Shown piece after piece: positions 1 to 6,411 of a DNA stretch of 22,656 nucleotides. The notes below the pieces were generated by a model. It saw nothing but the letters and a program-made list of their open reading frames with translations. It was not told where the DNA came from and searched no databases. A program made the position numbers and the translations under genes. Numbering within the stretch: position 1 is the stretch's first letter; the number at the start of each line of letters is the position of its first letter. This DNA comes from an uncultured Blautia sp. (GTDB taxonomy: Bacteria; Bacillota; Clostridia; Lachnospirales; Lachnospiraceae): contig CAKRRG010000046.1 in the NCBI GenBank assembly GCA_934394545.1, forward strand, positions 1-22,656. Reading direction: 5' to 3'.

Positions 1-653
1 ACTACATTGAACTGTCCCTCGTAGGATTTGATGAAGGACTCCATAACTTCCTGGCCACCAGCCTGTGTGAAGTCACCAGACTGAGAATCAAGAATCTTCC
101 AGTTGTCATGCTCTTCTGCTACCTGATTGAAACCATTTGTACGTCCAAGTGCTGCGGAAGCTCCTACAGAACCTTCGATTACAAGGATGTTAGCATCTTT
201 ATCACCAAGATACTCAGCTAACCAGTTACCAGCTGTGATACCTTCATTTGTTGTGTTTGTTCCAACCCATGCATCATATAAGTCGTCGCTTGCCTCGATC
301 TCACGGTCTGCAATGATTACAGGGATTCCTGCATCCTGTGCTTCCTGAAGAACGGTGTCCCATCCAGCGGACTGGATCGGAGCGATTACGATATAATCCA
401 TATCTTTACTGATGAAAGTACGAACTGCCTCAAGCTGTGCAGCGTTGTCATTATCGCAGTCTACAAGATCAAGGCTGTATCCAGCGTCTTCTGAGAAAAC
501 GTCCTGATAGTTCTGGGTGTTTGCTGTACGCCAGTCTGACTCATGTCCAACCTGTGCGTATCCAACTGTTACCAGATCGTCAGCGTAAACCGGCATAGCC
601 ATCATGCTGAGTGTTGCTGCTGCGAGTGCCATAACTGCTAATTTCTTTTTCAT
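1..653 (-). CDS. YtfQ-like sugar ABC transporter substrate-binding protein (3' end outside window)
   Basis: Extracellular binding protein that should deliver a sugar to an ABC permease. The first 217 residues are visible; the C-terminus and presumably the ATPase and permease genes lie left of the window. It starts MKKKLAVMALAAATLSMMAM and has a Sec signal peptide ending near PVYA-D, with no lipobox cysteine. The mature start VTVGYAQVGHESDWR, followed by AVRTFIS, IVIAPIQSAGWDTVLQEA and GRTNGF, matches E. coli YtfQ (galactofuranose-binding), which has TVGFSQVGSESGWR at the same place. The start is set by GAGAGGAA about 9 bp before ATG at 653. It is clearly homologous to the membrane-anchored protein at 3820-4854, for example sharing SGWDTVLQEA and DAGIPVI. 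It is divergent from an AraR-like repressor, so arabinose-, galactose- or furanose-type ligands are plausible; the real ligand cannot be read from sequence. Confidence 0.93.
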   Translation of the reverse strand, partial: MKKKLAVMALAAATLSMMAMPVYADDLVTVGYAQVGHESDWRTANTQNYQDVFSEDAGYSLDLVDCDNDNAAQLEAVRTFISKDMDYIVIAPIQSAGWDTVLQEAQDAGIPVIIADREIEASDDLYDAWVGTNTTNEGITAGNWLAEYLGDKDANILVIEGSVGASAALGRTNGFNQVAEEHDNWKILDSQSGDFTQAGGQEVMESFIKSYEGQFNV

Positions 654-722
654 GTGATTGTTCCTCTCTTTCTTTTAGAAAAATATTTACGTTTTTGAAT
701 CCGTGTTCTTCTTGATGTCTAT

Positions 723-751
723 AATTTAGCGAAAATCAACACAAAATTCAA
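723..751 (-). promoter_or_regulatory. Candidate promoter of the YtfQ-like binding-protein gene
   Basis: On the minus strand, TTGAAT (751-746) is followed after 17 bp by TAAATT (728-723), about 70 bp before the start codon. It is a moderate match to a sigma-A promoter. The ATACAAAT palindromes lie about 40-115 bp upstream of it, which suits an activator site or looping repressor site. Confidence 0.4.
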
Positions 752-792
752 CAGTGCCTTCTCAGTTTTTAGTTGTTTCGTCAGTTCAAACA

Positions 793-838
793 ATACAAAT
801 TTGTATGATTAAGACGTGAAATAAATACACATTTGTAG
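793..838. promoter_or_regulatory. Pair of ATACAAAT-type palindromic operator candidates
   Basis: ATACAAATTTGTAT at 793-806 is a perfect 14-bp palindrome. ATACACATTTGTAG at 825-838 matches it at 12 of 14 positions, exactly 32 bp further on (about three helical turns). The ACAAAT/ATTTGT half-sites resemble those in the B. subtilis AraR box, but the two arms are arranged in the opposite order and overlap. The neighbouring AraR-like protein is the obvious candidate to bind here. The second copy lies between the -35 and -10 of the plus-strand promoter candidate at 816-844. Confidence 0.5.
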
Positions 839-844
839 TATAAT
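816..844 (+). promoter_or_regulatory. Candidate rightward promoter in the divergent intergenic region
   Basis: A perfect TATAAT at 839-844 has GTGAAA (4 of 6 to TTGACA) 17 bp upstream at 816-821. The spacer contains the second operator palindrome (825-838). A transcript starting near 851 would run into the inverted repeats ending at about 1014, before the regulator's own promoter candidate. Confidence 0.4.
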
Positions 845-865
845 TCACTTTAGTAAGGAAAATAG

Positions 866-910
866 ATGATATTTTATGATTTTCCCTTCAGAAAGTTAAT
901 TATTTTATGA
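866..910 (+). CDS. Possible 14-codon leader peptide
   Basis: ATG at 866 is preceded by AAGGA seven bp upstream and opens a 14-codon frame, MIFYDFPFRKLIIL, ending in TGA at 908-910. It lies just after the candidate promoter at 816-844 and just before the inverted repeats at 930-1008, where an attenuator leader peptide would sit. No run of a single regulatory amino acid is present, and so short a frame can occur by chance in AT-rich DNA. Confidence 0.15.
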   Translation: MIFYDFPFRKLIIL

Positions 911-929
911 TTTTATAAAAGCTAATCTA

Positions 930-1014
930 CTTTTTTCTTCAAATTATGATTTGGCAAACTATCCAACTACGAAGAAAAAAGTATAAGCTTCCCTCAGGAA
1001 GTTGGATATTTTTT
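930..1014 (+). terminator. Two interleaved inverted repeats ending in a T-run (terminator, attenuator or small-RNA end)
   Basis: Stem A is CTTTTTTCTTC (930-940) with GAAGAAAAAAG (971-981), 11 of 11 paired. Stem B is TATCCAACT (960-968) with AGTTGGATA (1000-1008), 9 of 9 paired, followed by six T's at 1009-1014. The left arm of B lies in the loop of A, so the two can form only as a pseudoknot or as alternatives. A small CTTCC/GGAAG hairpin (988-1001) lies inside B. The T-run fits termination of a plus-strand RNA just before the regulator's promoter candidate. The long loop of B is unusual for an intrinsic terminator. Confidence 0.4.
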
Positions 1015-1016
1015 GT

Positions 1017-1050
1017 TTGACACAATAAAAAGATACAAATTAATTTCTAT
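1017..1050 (+). promoter_or_regulatory. Candidate promoter and overlapping operator of the AraR-like gene
   Basis: TTGACA at 1017-1022 is a consensus -35, but the -10 is weak (TAATTT at 1041-1046 after 18 bp). It falls inside an 18-bp palindrome, ATACAAATT/AATTTCTAT at 1033-1050, with one mismatched pair. The left arm repeats the ATACAAAT motif of the sites at 793 and 825, which suggests autorepression. Confidence 0.4.
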
Positions 1051-1153
1051 ATGATAAAAAATAATACGAAAATTTTTATAAAAATTCTGTGGCTCTGAAA
1101 ATTTCGGTAGTGTACAGGCACTCCACAGAAACCTTTTTATTACAGGAGGAACA

Positions 1154-2236
1154 ATGGCGATTAAATACAAATGGCTGACAGAACAGCTAAGAGAAATCAT
1201 TCAAGAATATATTCAGAAAGGTATTAATAAGCTTCCCACGGAACAGGAGCTATCTGCCAGATACCGTGTCAGCCGCCAGACGGTGCGGTCTGCACTGGCA
1301 GTTCTTGAAGAAGAAAAAGAAATCCGGCGTATCAAGGGAAGCGGAGCTTACATTACCGGACTTTTCAATCGGGAAGAACAGAATATAATCGGAATCCTGG
1401 TTCCGGATGAACAACAGTATGAATATCCGGCTTTGGTAAATGATATCCGTGTAGCACTTGCGGCAGAAGGGTTTTCCTGCAAGGTTTATCCGACTCACGG
1501 ACACATGGATCAAGAGCGGCAGATACTTCAGTTCCTTTTGAAAAATCCGCCCCGGGCGCTTATTGCAGAGCCTGTAAAAAGTGCACTTCCATCTCTTAAT
1601 ACAGAGCTTTATGAAAAGCTATTGCAAAAAGGAAGCTCCATTTTATTTCTTGGATGTACCTATCCGGAACTGCCACAAATTCCTGTCCTTTATGAGGACA
1701 ATGCACAGGGAGCGAGACTTCTGGTGCAAAGACTTATAGAACAAGGACATACTTCTATTGCCGGTATTTTCCAGATAGACGACCAGCGAGGTCATAAACG
1801 ATTCCAGGGCTTTCTGGATTCCATGCAAAATCAGGGACTAAATGTTCCTGACAAGAATATCTGCTGGTACACTGTACGCGAGCTGGATGAATTTCGACAG
1901 AACCGGGATATCAGCTTCCTAAAAAAATTTCTTAAACGAATTACTCCGAATTGTACCGCCTATATCTGCGAAGATGACTTTATTGCATGGTTATTGTGGG
2001 AGGAGCTGCATCTTTCTCAAAAAACACAAACTGAAGCCCAGGCCGGACTCCGGCACAATCCCCCCTCTGTGGCTTTGGCTGCTTTTAACACCAGCTACCT
2101 CACAACCTCAGGACTGCTCCAGGCAATCACCCTCACTCATCCGGCCCACCAGCCAGGCATCCTTGCGGCACAGACAATCATAAATAAATTAAAAGGACTC
2201 CCTGTTTCTTCACAGGAAGTCCCTTGGCAGATATAA
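1154..2236 (+). CDS. araR: AraR-like transcriptional repressor (GntR winged helix plus LacI-type ligand domain)
   Basis: DNA-binding repressor that should be released by an intracellular sugar. Residues 5-68 form a GntR winged helix (LPTEQELSARYRVSRQTVRSAL, then an IKGSGAYI wing). Residues about 75-345 form a LacI/GalR-type periplasmic-binding fold. This is the architecture and length (360 versus about 362 residues) of B. subtilis AraR, and the ligand domain keeps its landmarks: ALIAEPVKSALPS, YPELP, EQGHTSIAGIFQIDDQRGHKRFQGF. AGGAGGA four bp before ATG sets the start. It is divergent from a YtfQ-like transporter gene and convergent with a three-component sensor operon, ending only 4 bp from that operon's last stop codon. 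A control role over the transporter and itself is inferred from the shared palindromes. L-arabinose is the family's known effector, but specificity here is not shown. Confidence 0.88.
   Translation: MAIKYKWLTEQLREIIQEYIQKGINKLPTEQELSARYRVSRQTVRSALAVLEEEKEIRRIKGSGAYITGLFNREEQNIIGILVPDEQQYEYPALVNDIRVALAAEGFSCKVYPTHGHMDQERQILQFLLKNPPRALIAEPVKSALPSLNTELYEKLLQKGSSILFLGCTYPELPQIPVLYEDNAQGARLLVQRLIEQGHTSIAGIFQIDDQRGHKRFQGFLDSMQNQGLNVPDKNICWYTVRELDEFRQNRDISFLKKFLKRITPNCTAYICEDDFIAWLLWEELHLSQKTQTEAQAGLRHNPPSVALAAFNTSYLTTSGLLQAITLTHPAHQPGILAAQTIINKLKGLPVSSQEVPWQI
2191..2222 (-). terminator. Terminator of the sensor operon, inside the 3' end of the AraR-like gene
   Basis: GGACT-C-CCTGT (2195-2205) pairs with ACAGG-A-AGTCC (2212-2222) around a 6-nt loop with one mismatch. 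Read on the minus strand, the hairpin is followed by TTTTAATTTATT. It begins 19 bp after the response-regulator stop codon, so it should end the minus-strand operon while lying in the coding sequence of the convergent gene. On the plus strand no T-run follows. Confidence 0.6.
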
Positions 2237-2240
2237 TCGT

Positions 2241-3845
2241 TCAGACGCTGCCTCTGCTTCTGTACTCTCTTGGGCTGCACCCGGATTTCTTCTTAAACAC
2301 ATAGCTGAAATAATGAGGATCCTTATAACCAACCTCCTGTGCGATTTCTCCGGATGATTTATCTGTCTCGCGCAGGAGTTTTTTCGCTTTTTCCACTCGT
2401 TTGCAGGTAATATACTCCACAAAGGTTTTCTGCATGTTCTGGCTGAAAATAGCGCTAAGATAATTTGCGCTCATATTCACTGCATCTGCAACCTCATTGA
2501 GGGAAATTGTCTCATTATAACAATTCTCGTCAATGTAATCCAGCACTTTTCTCATGGCACTGTTGCCCTGGGATTCATTCTCTTCATCACGAATATCAAT
2601 GGCGGTCTGAAGAAGCCGCACACAATACTCTGACACTTGAGATGCTTTGATACTGCTATCCTGGTAATTTTCCTGGATTCGCTCTGAATACTTCTCCTTT
2701 GCTACACCAAGAGATTCCAGATAAATAATCGTAGTAAAACGGATGTGCAGCACAACATAATCCCGGAACATTCTGGACTTCAGTGCTTTACTCATTCCGC
2801 CAAGATATCCCTGGACAAATTCCTGAATCTCGCAACTACTGCCTTTGGTAAGAAAATCCTTAATAATTTCTGGATTTAACTGGGAAGAATCCACACTTTC
2901 CAGCCGGCTTTCTCCTTGTGAATTTACATAGTTTTCCAAAGTTTTCTCTGTAAGTACATGAAGCCCCGGCACCATGAAACGATAAGCAAAATAGTGATTT
3001 ACACTCTGATAGCACTGAGAAAGCAGGCTCAACCGCTCTACTGGCTGACCGACTGCTATATACCAGTCTATCTGCTCCTCGTTTTCACAAACTCTCTGCA
3101 CATATTCCACACAATTATCTGTCAATTCCTGCAGCTGGGGCATTTCCCCTTTTACCAGAACTCCATAGCTGTTCACATTCCAACGAAAAAGCAAATACTG
3201 GGGATAGCGCAGGAAATAATGGAGTACCTCGTTCTGCTTGCGCAAAAAGCCTTCCATCCGTTCCTTATTCTCCTCCTGAAGATACAAAAAAAGAAGATTA
3301 TATCCTGCTGCTGTAATTTCAATGGACTGGCGTTGAGCTTCATCGTAAATTTCTTTAACAGACAGCTCACCTTCCAGAATTTTCTCCATAAACCGCCGTC
3401 TGGAAAACTGCTCATACTCCTGGATTTCATTCTGAAACTGAGTGCGGTAGTCCTCTTGCTCCTGATCTTGCTCAATCTTATCCTTCAATTCCAGAAGAAC
3501 ATTCTTCAGCTTCAATCTGGTTACCGGTTTAAGAAGATACTGATCCACACCAACCTCGATTGCCTGTCTGGCATACTCAAAATCATCATATCCACTGATA
3601 ATAATAATCTTCATCCGTGGAAATTCCTTAGTCACAATCTTGCTTAAAGAAAGTCCATCCATAAATGGCATTTTTATGTCTGTGATCAAAACATCCGGCT
3701 TTGTTTTTCGAATCAGAGGCAAAGCCATTTCCCCATCTGCGGCTTCTCCTACAAAACGGTATCCAAACTGATCCCAGGGAATACGATCTCTTAGCCCTTC
3801 CCGGATAACCGTTTCGTCTTCAACCAGAAATACCTTCAGTAACAT
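2241..3845 (-). CDS. YesN-type response regulator: receiver plus AraC DNA-binding domain
   Basis: Response regulator of the sugar-sensing system. Residues about 1-120 form a receiver with the acidic pair after FLV (E-D), phosphoacceptor Asp56 in VLITDIKMP, and Lys106 in YLLKPV. A long middle region of about 300 residues has no recognised domain. The last 105 residues carry two AraC-type helix-turn-helix motifs (ISLNEVADAVNMSANYLSAI and SSGEIAQEVGYKDPHYFSYV). An ATG six bp upstream (3851) directly abuts GGGGAGG, so the next ATG, at 3845 with 6-bp spacing, is the better start; the protein is then 534 residues. Its start overlaps the end of the binding-protein gene by 26 bp, which implies translational coupling. 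Targets are probably sites in the 654-1153 control region (inference). Confidence 0.93.
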   Translation of the reverse strand: MLLKVFLVEDETVIREGLRDRIPWDQFGYRFVGEAADGEMALPLIRKTKPDVLITDIKMPFMDGLSLSKIVTKEFPRMKIIIISGYDDFEYARQAIEVGVDQYLLKPVTRLKLKNVLLELKDKIEQDQEQEDYRTQFQNEIQEYEQFSRRRFMEKILEGELSVKEIYDEAQRQSIEITAAGYNLLFLYLQEENKERMEGFLRKQNEVLHYFLRYPQYLLFRWNVNSYGVLVKGEMPQLQELTDNCVEYVQRVCENEEQIDWYIAVGQPVERLSLLSQCYQSVNHYFAYRFMVPGLHVLTEKTLENYVNSQGESRLESVDSSQLNPEIIKDFLTKGSSCEIQEFVQGYLGGMSKALKSRMFRDYVVLHIRFTTIIYLESLGVAKEKYSERIQENYQDSSIKASQVSEYCVRLLQTAIDIRDEENESQGNSAMRKVLDYIDENCYNETISLNEVADAVNMSANYLSAIFSQNMQKTFVEYITCKRVEKAKKLLRETDKSSGEIAQEVGYKDPHYFSYVFKKKSGCSPREYRSRGSV

Positions 3846-4854
3846 CTTCATCCTCCCCTGCGTTCTCCTGCGTATATACCTTCTCTGGAACGTAATATGC
3901 TTTTTCCACTTCTTTACCAGCCTCTATATCCTGAATGATTTGCTCTACATATTTCCCCTGATCTGGATTACACTGCACATCAATGTTAATCTGCCCCTTC
4001 TTTACCAATTCAACACCGGCAGCCACTGCATCGAAAGAAATCACCGTAATATCTCCGTTTACTCCTGTAGTTTTACCAGCTTCCCGAATTGCTTCCAGCG
4101 CTCCGAAGGTCATATCATCATTCTGGGAAACCACCACATCAATATCATTATATTGTTTCAACAGACGAGCCATCTCTTCTTTCCCTTTGGCTGTAGTAAA
4201 TTCACCATCTGCCTGCTGCAGAATATTCCAGTTACGCTGACCACTGGCCGCTTCATCAAAGCCCTTGGTTCTTCCAATAGTAGCAGATGCCCCCTTAGTT
4301 CCCTTCAGAACAACCAGATTAATCTTATCCAGGTCTTTTCCCTGCTTTTTCAGATAATCCTTAAGCCAGTAACCCGCATCCTGTCCTTCTCTTACAAAAT
4401 CAGAACCAACCCAGGCAGTATAAAGAGACGGATCCTCTACTGATACCATACGGTCCATAAGGATCACCGGAATCCCCGCATCCTTCGCCTCCTGCAGCAC
4501 TGTATCCCAGCCACTTTCCTCAATAGGAGAAAGCACAATATAATCTACCTGCTGGGAAATAAAACTTCGGATTGCTTTGATCTGATTGGCCTGCTTCTGT
4601 CTGGCATTATCAAAAATCAGCATATATCCATTTGCTCTTGTAAACGCATCCTGAATAGACTGGGTATGGGCACTTCTCCATACAGACTCACTTCCCACCT
4701 GGGAAAACCCTACTACAATGAGACTATCATCCTCAACAATCTGGTTTTCCTGCACTTTGCAGCTCTCTAAAGGGTTTCCCAGAAGAACCAACGCTGCCAG
4801 CACGAACATGATCGGTGCCACGGCCCAGATATATTTTCTTATAAACTGCCTCAT
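3820..4854 (-). CDS. Membrane-anchored YtfQ-like binding protein, probable ligand sensor of the kinase
   Basis: Extracytoplasmic sugar-binding protein proposed to sense ligand for the adjacent kinase rather than feed a transporter. Residues 1-8 are basic and 9-27 form one transmembrane helix. Cys32 follows it, but LESC is a poor lipobox, so a retained helix anchor is more likely than lipidation. Residues 46-325 form a type-I periplasmic-binding fold of the YtfQ branch: VVGFSQVGSESVWR, QIKAIRSFIS, LSPIEESGWDTVLQEA, MDRMVSVEDPSLYTAWVGSD, GASATIGRTKGF, VSQNDDMTFGALEAI. TAGGAGGAA, whose TAG is the kinase's stop codon, lies 10 bp before the ATG. It sits between a LytS-type kinase and an AraC-type regulator, with no permease in the operon. 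The arrangement parallels XylFII in the clostridial XylFII-LytS-YesN xylose sensor. The acidic tail (NAGEDEDVTE) is unusual for a transport protein. Confidence 0.88.
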   Translation of the reverse strand: MRQFIRKYIWAVAPIMFVLAALVLLGNPLESCKVQENQIVEDDSLIVVGFSQVGSESVWRSAHTQSIQDAFTRANGYMLIFDNARQKQANQIKAIRSFISQQVDYIVLSPIEESGWDTVLQEAKDAGIPVILMDRMVSVEDPSLYTAWVGSDFVREGQDAGYWLKDYLKKQGKDLDKINLVVLKGTKGASATIGRTKGFDEAASGQRNWNILQQADGEFTTAKGKEEMARLLKQYNDIDVVVSQNDDMTFGALEAIREAGKTTGVNGDITVISFDAVAAGVELVKKGQINIDVQCNPDQGKYVEQIIQDIEAGKEVEKAYYVPEKVYTQENAGEDEDVTEGISG

Positions 4855-4868
4855 ACGACCGTTTCCTC

Positions 4869-6353
4869 CTATTGTACCGATACACCTTCAACCAGCCTGC
4901 TTCCGTTTCTGATTTTCTCCACCGGAGACTCTAAGATAGCCGGTATCCTGATCTCTACTGTAGTTCCTATCCCCTTCTCAGACATGATCTTCATACCATA
5001 ATCCGGTCCAAAATACATATGAATACGCTCATTTACATTTGCCAGACCAAAGCCCTTCTCTGTCTCCTGACAAGGCTTCTCAATCTGGCTGCGGAGCTGT
5101 TCCAGTTCTTCCCTATCCATACCTACACCATCGTCCCTGACAGTCAGCCGGATCACATCACCCTCTTTTTCTCCATGAATGTGGATACAGCCCTTGGCCC
5201 GTTTATACTTAATTCCATGATAAAGTGCATTCTCTACCACCGGCTGAAGGGTCAGCTTCAGAATCTGATACTTATAAAGCACCTGATCCAGCTGAATGTC
5301 ATATTCCAGAATATCCCGATATCGCATTTCCTGAATCTGAAGATAGCTGCTAATGTGCTTTTCCTCTTCCTTAAAGGATATAAATTCCTTTCCCTTACTG
5401 AGAATTTCCCGGAAAAAGTCGGACAAAGTTACGACCATGGTCACTGCCTCATCCGGTTCGTTAGACTCGATCAACCACACAATGGTATCAAGGGTATTAT
5501 ACAAAAAATGGGGTTGGATCTGCTCCTGGAGAAGACGCAGGTCCGCTTTTCGCATTTTACGCTCATCCTCTTTTACTTTGTCAATCAGAGACTGCATATT
5601 TCCGGCCATATTATTAAAGCTTACCGCAAGCTCTGCTATTTCGTCCTTTGAAATCACCTGGGCTCTGGCATTAAAATCTCCTCTGGAAATTTTCTCTGTA
5701 GCCTGGTTCAGCTGACGAATGGGCTGTAAAATACCGGAAACAATCATAACCGCACTGATTGCAACCACTAGAATCAATGCCACGATCAGCACACTGCAGA
5801 CTACCATAAAACGACCAATCCGACTTTGTAAAGTGTCCGTTACCTTTTCCATATAGCGGGTCTGATAATAAATATAATACTGGATATCGTCCTGGATCAA
5901 CTCCGTGAGTATGTAAATATTGTTATCCAGCTTCTCAATATTTTCGCTGTATTTGTCGCCTGTATGAATGCTGTCCACAATATCATCCACTCGTTTTTCC
6001 AGTGTATCCATATTTCGCAAAAGACTTTCCAACCACAGCTTACTCTCAGATTCTGTTGTAATAGCTGTCAACCTGGTAAACTCACTGCGAAGTTCTTCAA
6101 TTAACAGATATGGGTTTTTCAGGCTTTTATCCGCTTCGATAGTATCCAAAGTGACATAGCCTACAACCAGCTTGTACAGACTCTCGTCCATCTCTTCCTT
6201 GAAATTCAGATTGTAATTATTCGCTACTGTCATATTGCTTACAATCTCAGCATAGGTGTTACTATAACTTGCCATTGAAGCAAGAAGATACATAATAAGA
6301 AGAATAAACGGCAGTGTTACCACTGCCGCCAATGTAAGAATTTTCTTTTTCAT
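4869..6353 (-). CDS. LytS/YesM-type sensor histidine kinase
   Basis: Membrane histidine kinase of the three-component sensor. Transmembrane helix 1 spans residues about 7-29 and helix 2 about 183-206. The extracellular part (30-180) looks all-helical, like a four-helix-bundle sensor, and is a likely docking surface for the binding protein encoded next. A HAMP linker follows (about 207-260), then a His_kinase domain with phospho-accepting His282 in QIQPHFLYNTLD. The ATPase domain has the N-box (LQPVVENALYHGIKY, Asn375), DDGVGM and GFGLANV. GGGGGAGG eight bp before ATG sets the start. It lies 58 bp after the c-di-GMP gene; a small GCAGAT/ATCTGC hairpin in that gap (6389-6407) could be a processing site. 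The ligand probably reaches it through the neighbouring binding protein (inference). Confidence 0.94.
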   Translation of the reverse strand: MKKKILTLAAVVTLPFILLIMYLLASMASYSNTYAEIVSNMTVANNYNLNFKEEMDESLYKLVVGYVTLDTIEADKSLKNPYLLIEELRSEFTRLTAITTESESKLWLESLLRNMDTLEKRVDDIVDSIHTGDKYSENIEKLDNNIYILTELIQDDIQYYIYYQTRYMEKVTDTLQSRIGRFMVVCSVLIVALILVVAISAVMIVSGILQPIRQLNQATEKISRGDFNARAQVISKDEIAELAVSFNNMAGNMQSLIDKVKEDERKMRKADLRLLQEQIQPHFLYNTLDTIVWLIESNEPDEAVTMVVTLSDFFREILSKGKEFISFKEEEKHISSYLQIQEMRYRDILEYDIQLDQVLYKYQILKLTLQPVVENALYHGIKYKRAKGCIHIHGEKEGDVIRLTVRDDGVGMDREELEQLRSQIEKPCQETEKGFGLANVNERIHMYFGPDYGMKIMSEKGIGTTVEIRIPAILESPVEKIRNGSRLVEGVSVQ

Positions 6354-6411
6354 GAAGAAAACCTCCCCCGCAGCCGTATTCCAGTCTGGCAGATATTCCT
6401 AATCTGCTTCG

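Larger units (their letters stand above)
654..1153. other. 500-bp divergent control region without a confident gene
   Basis: AT-rich stretch between the transporter binding-protein gene and the AraR-like gene. It holds the promoter and operator candidates listed separately. In addition, a 13-bp direct repeat, ATTTTATGATTTT, occurs at 871-883 and 902-914, exactly 31 bp apart, and its core TTATGATTT recurs at 944-952. The 103 bp from 1051 to 1153 contain only an AT-rich leader and the regulator's ribosome-binding site. Confidence 0.6.

Noticed and set aside
29..32. Lipid attachment of the sensor binding protein at Cys32
   Set aside because: The preceding LES lacks the small residues at -2 that a lipobox needs. 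A retained transmembrane helix explains the N-terminus better. These positions are protein residues of the gene at 3820-4854.
994..1200. Minus-strand 68-codon frame over the repressor promoter
   Set aside because: It overlaps the AraR-like start region, has no ribosome-binding site and covers the inverted repeats and promoter. It is not a gene.
2958..3647. 229-codon open frame on the plus strand within the response-regulator gene
   Set aside because: It is antisense to a conserved, well-supported gene, has no ribosome-binding site, and its Leu/Ile-rich product resembles no family. Similar plus-strand frames at 5019-5651, 6523-7161, 12497-13387, 14039-14746 and 20642-21304 are rejected for the same reason.
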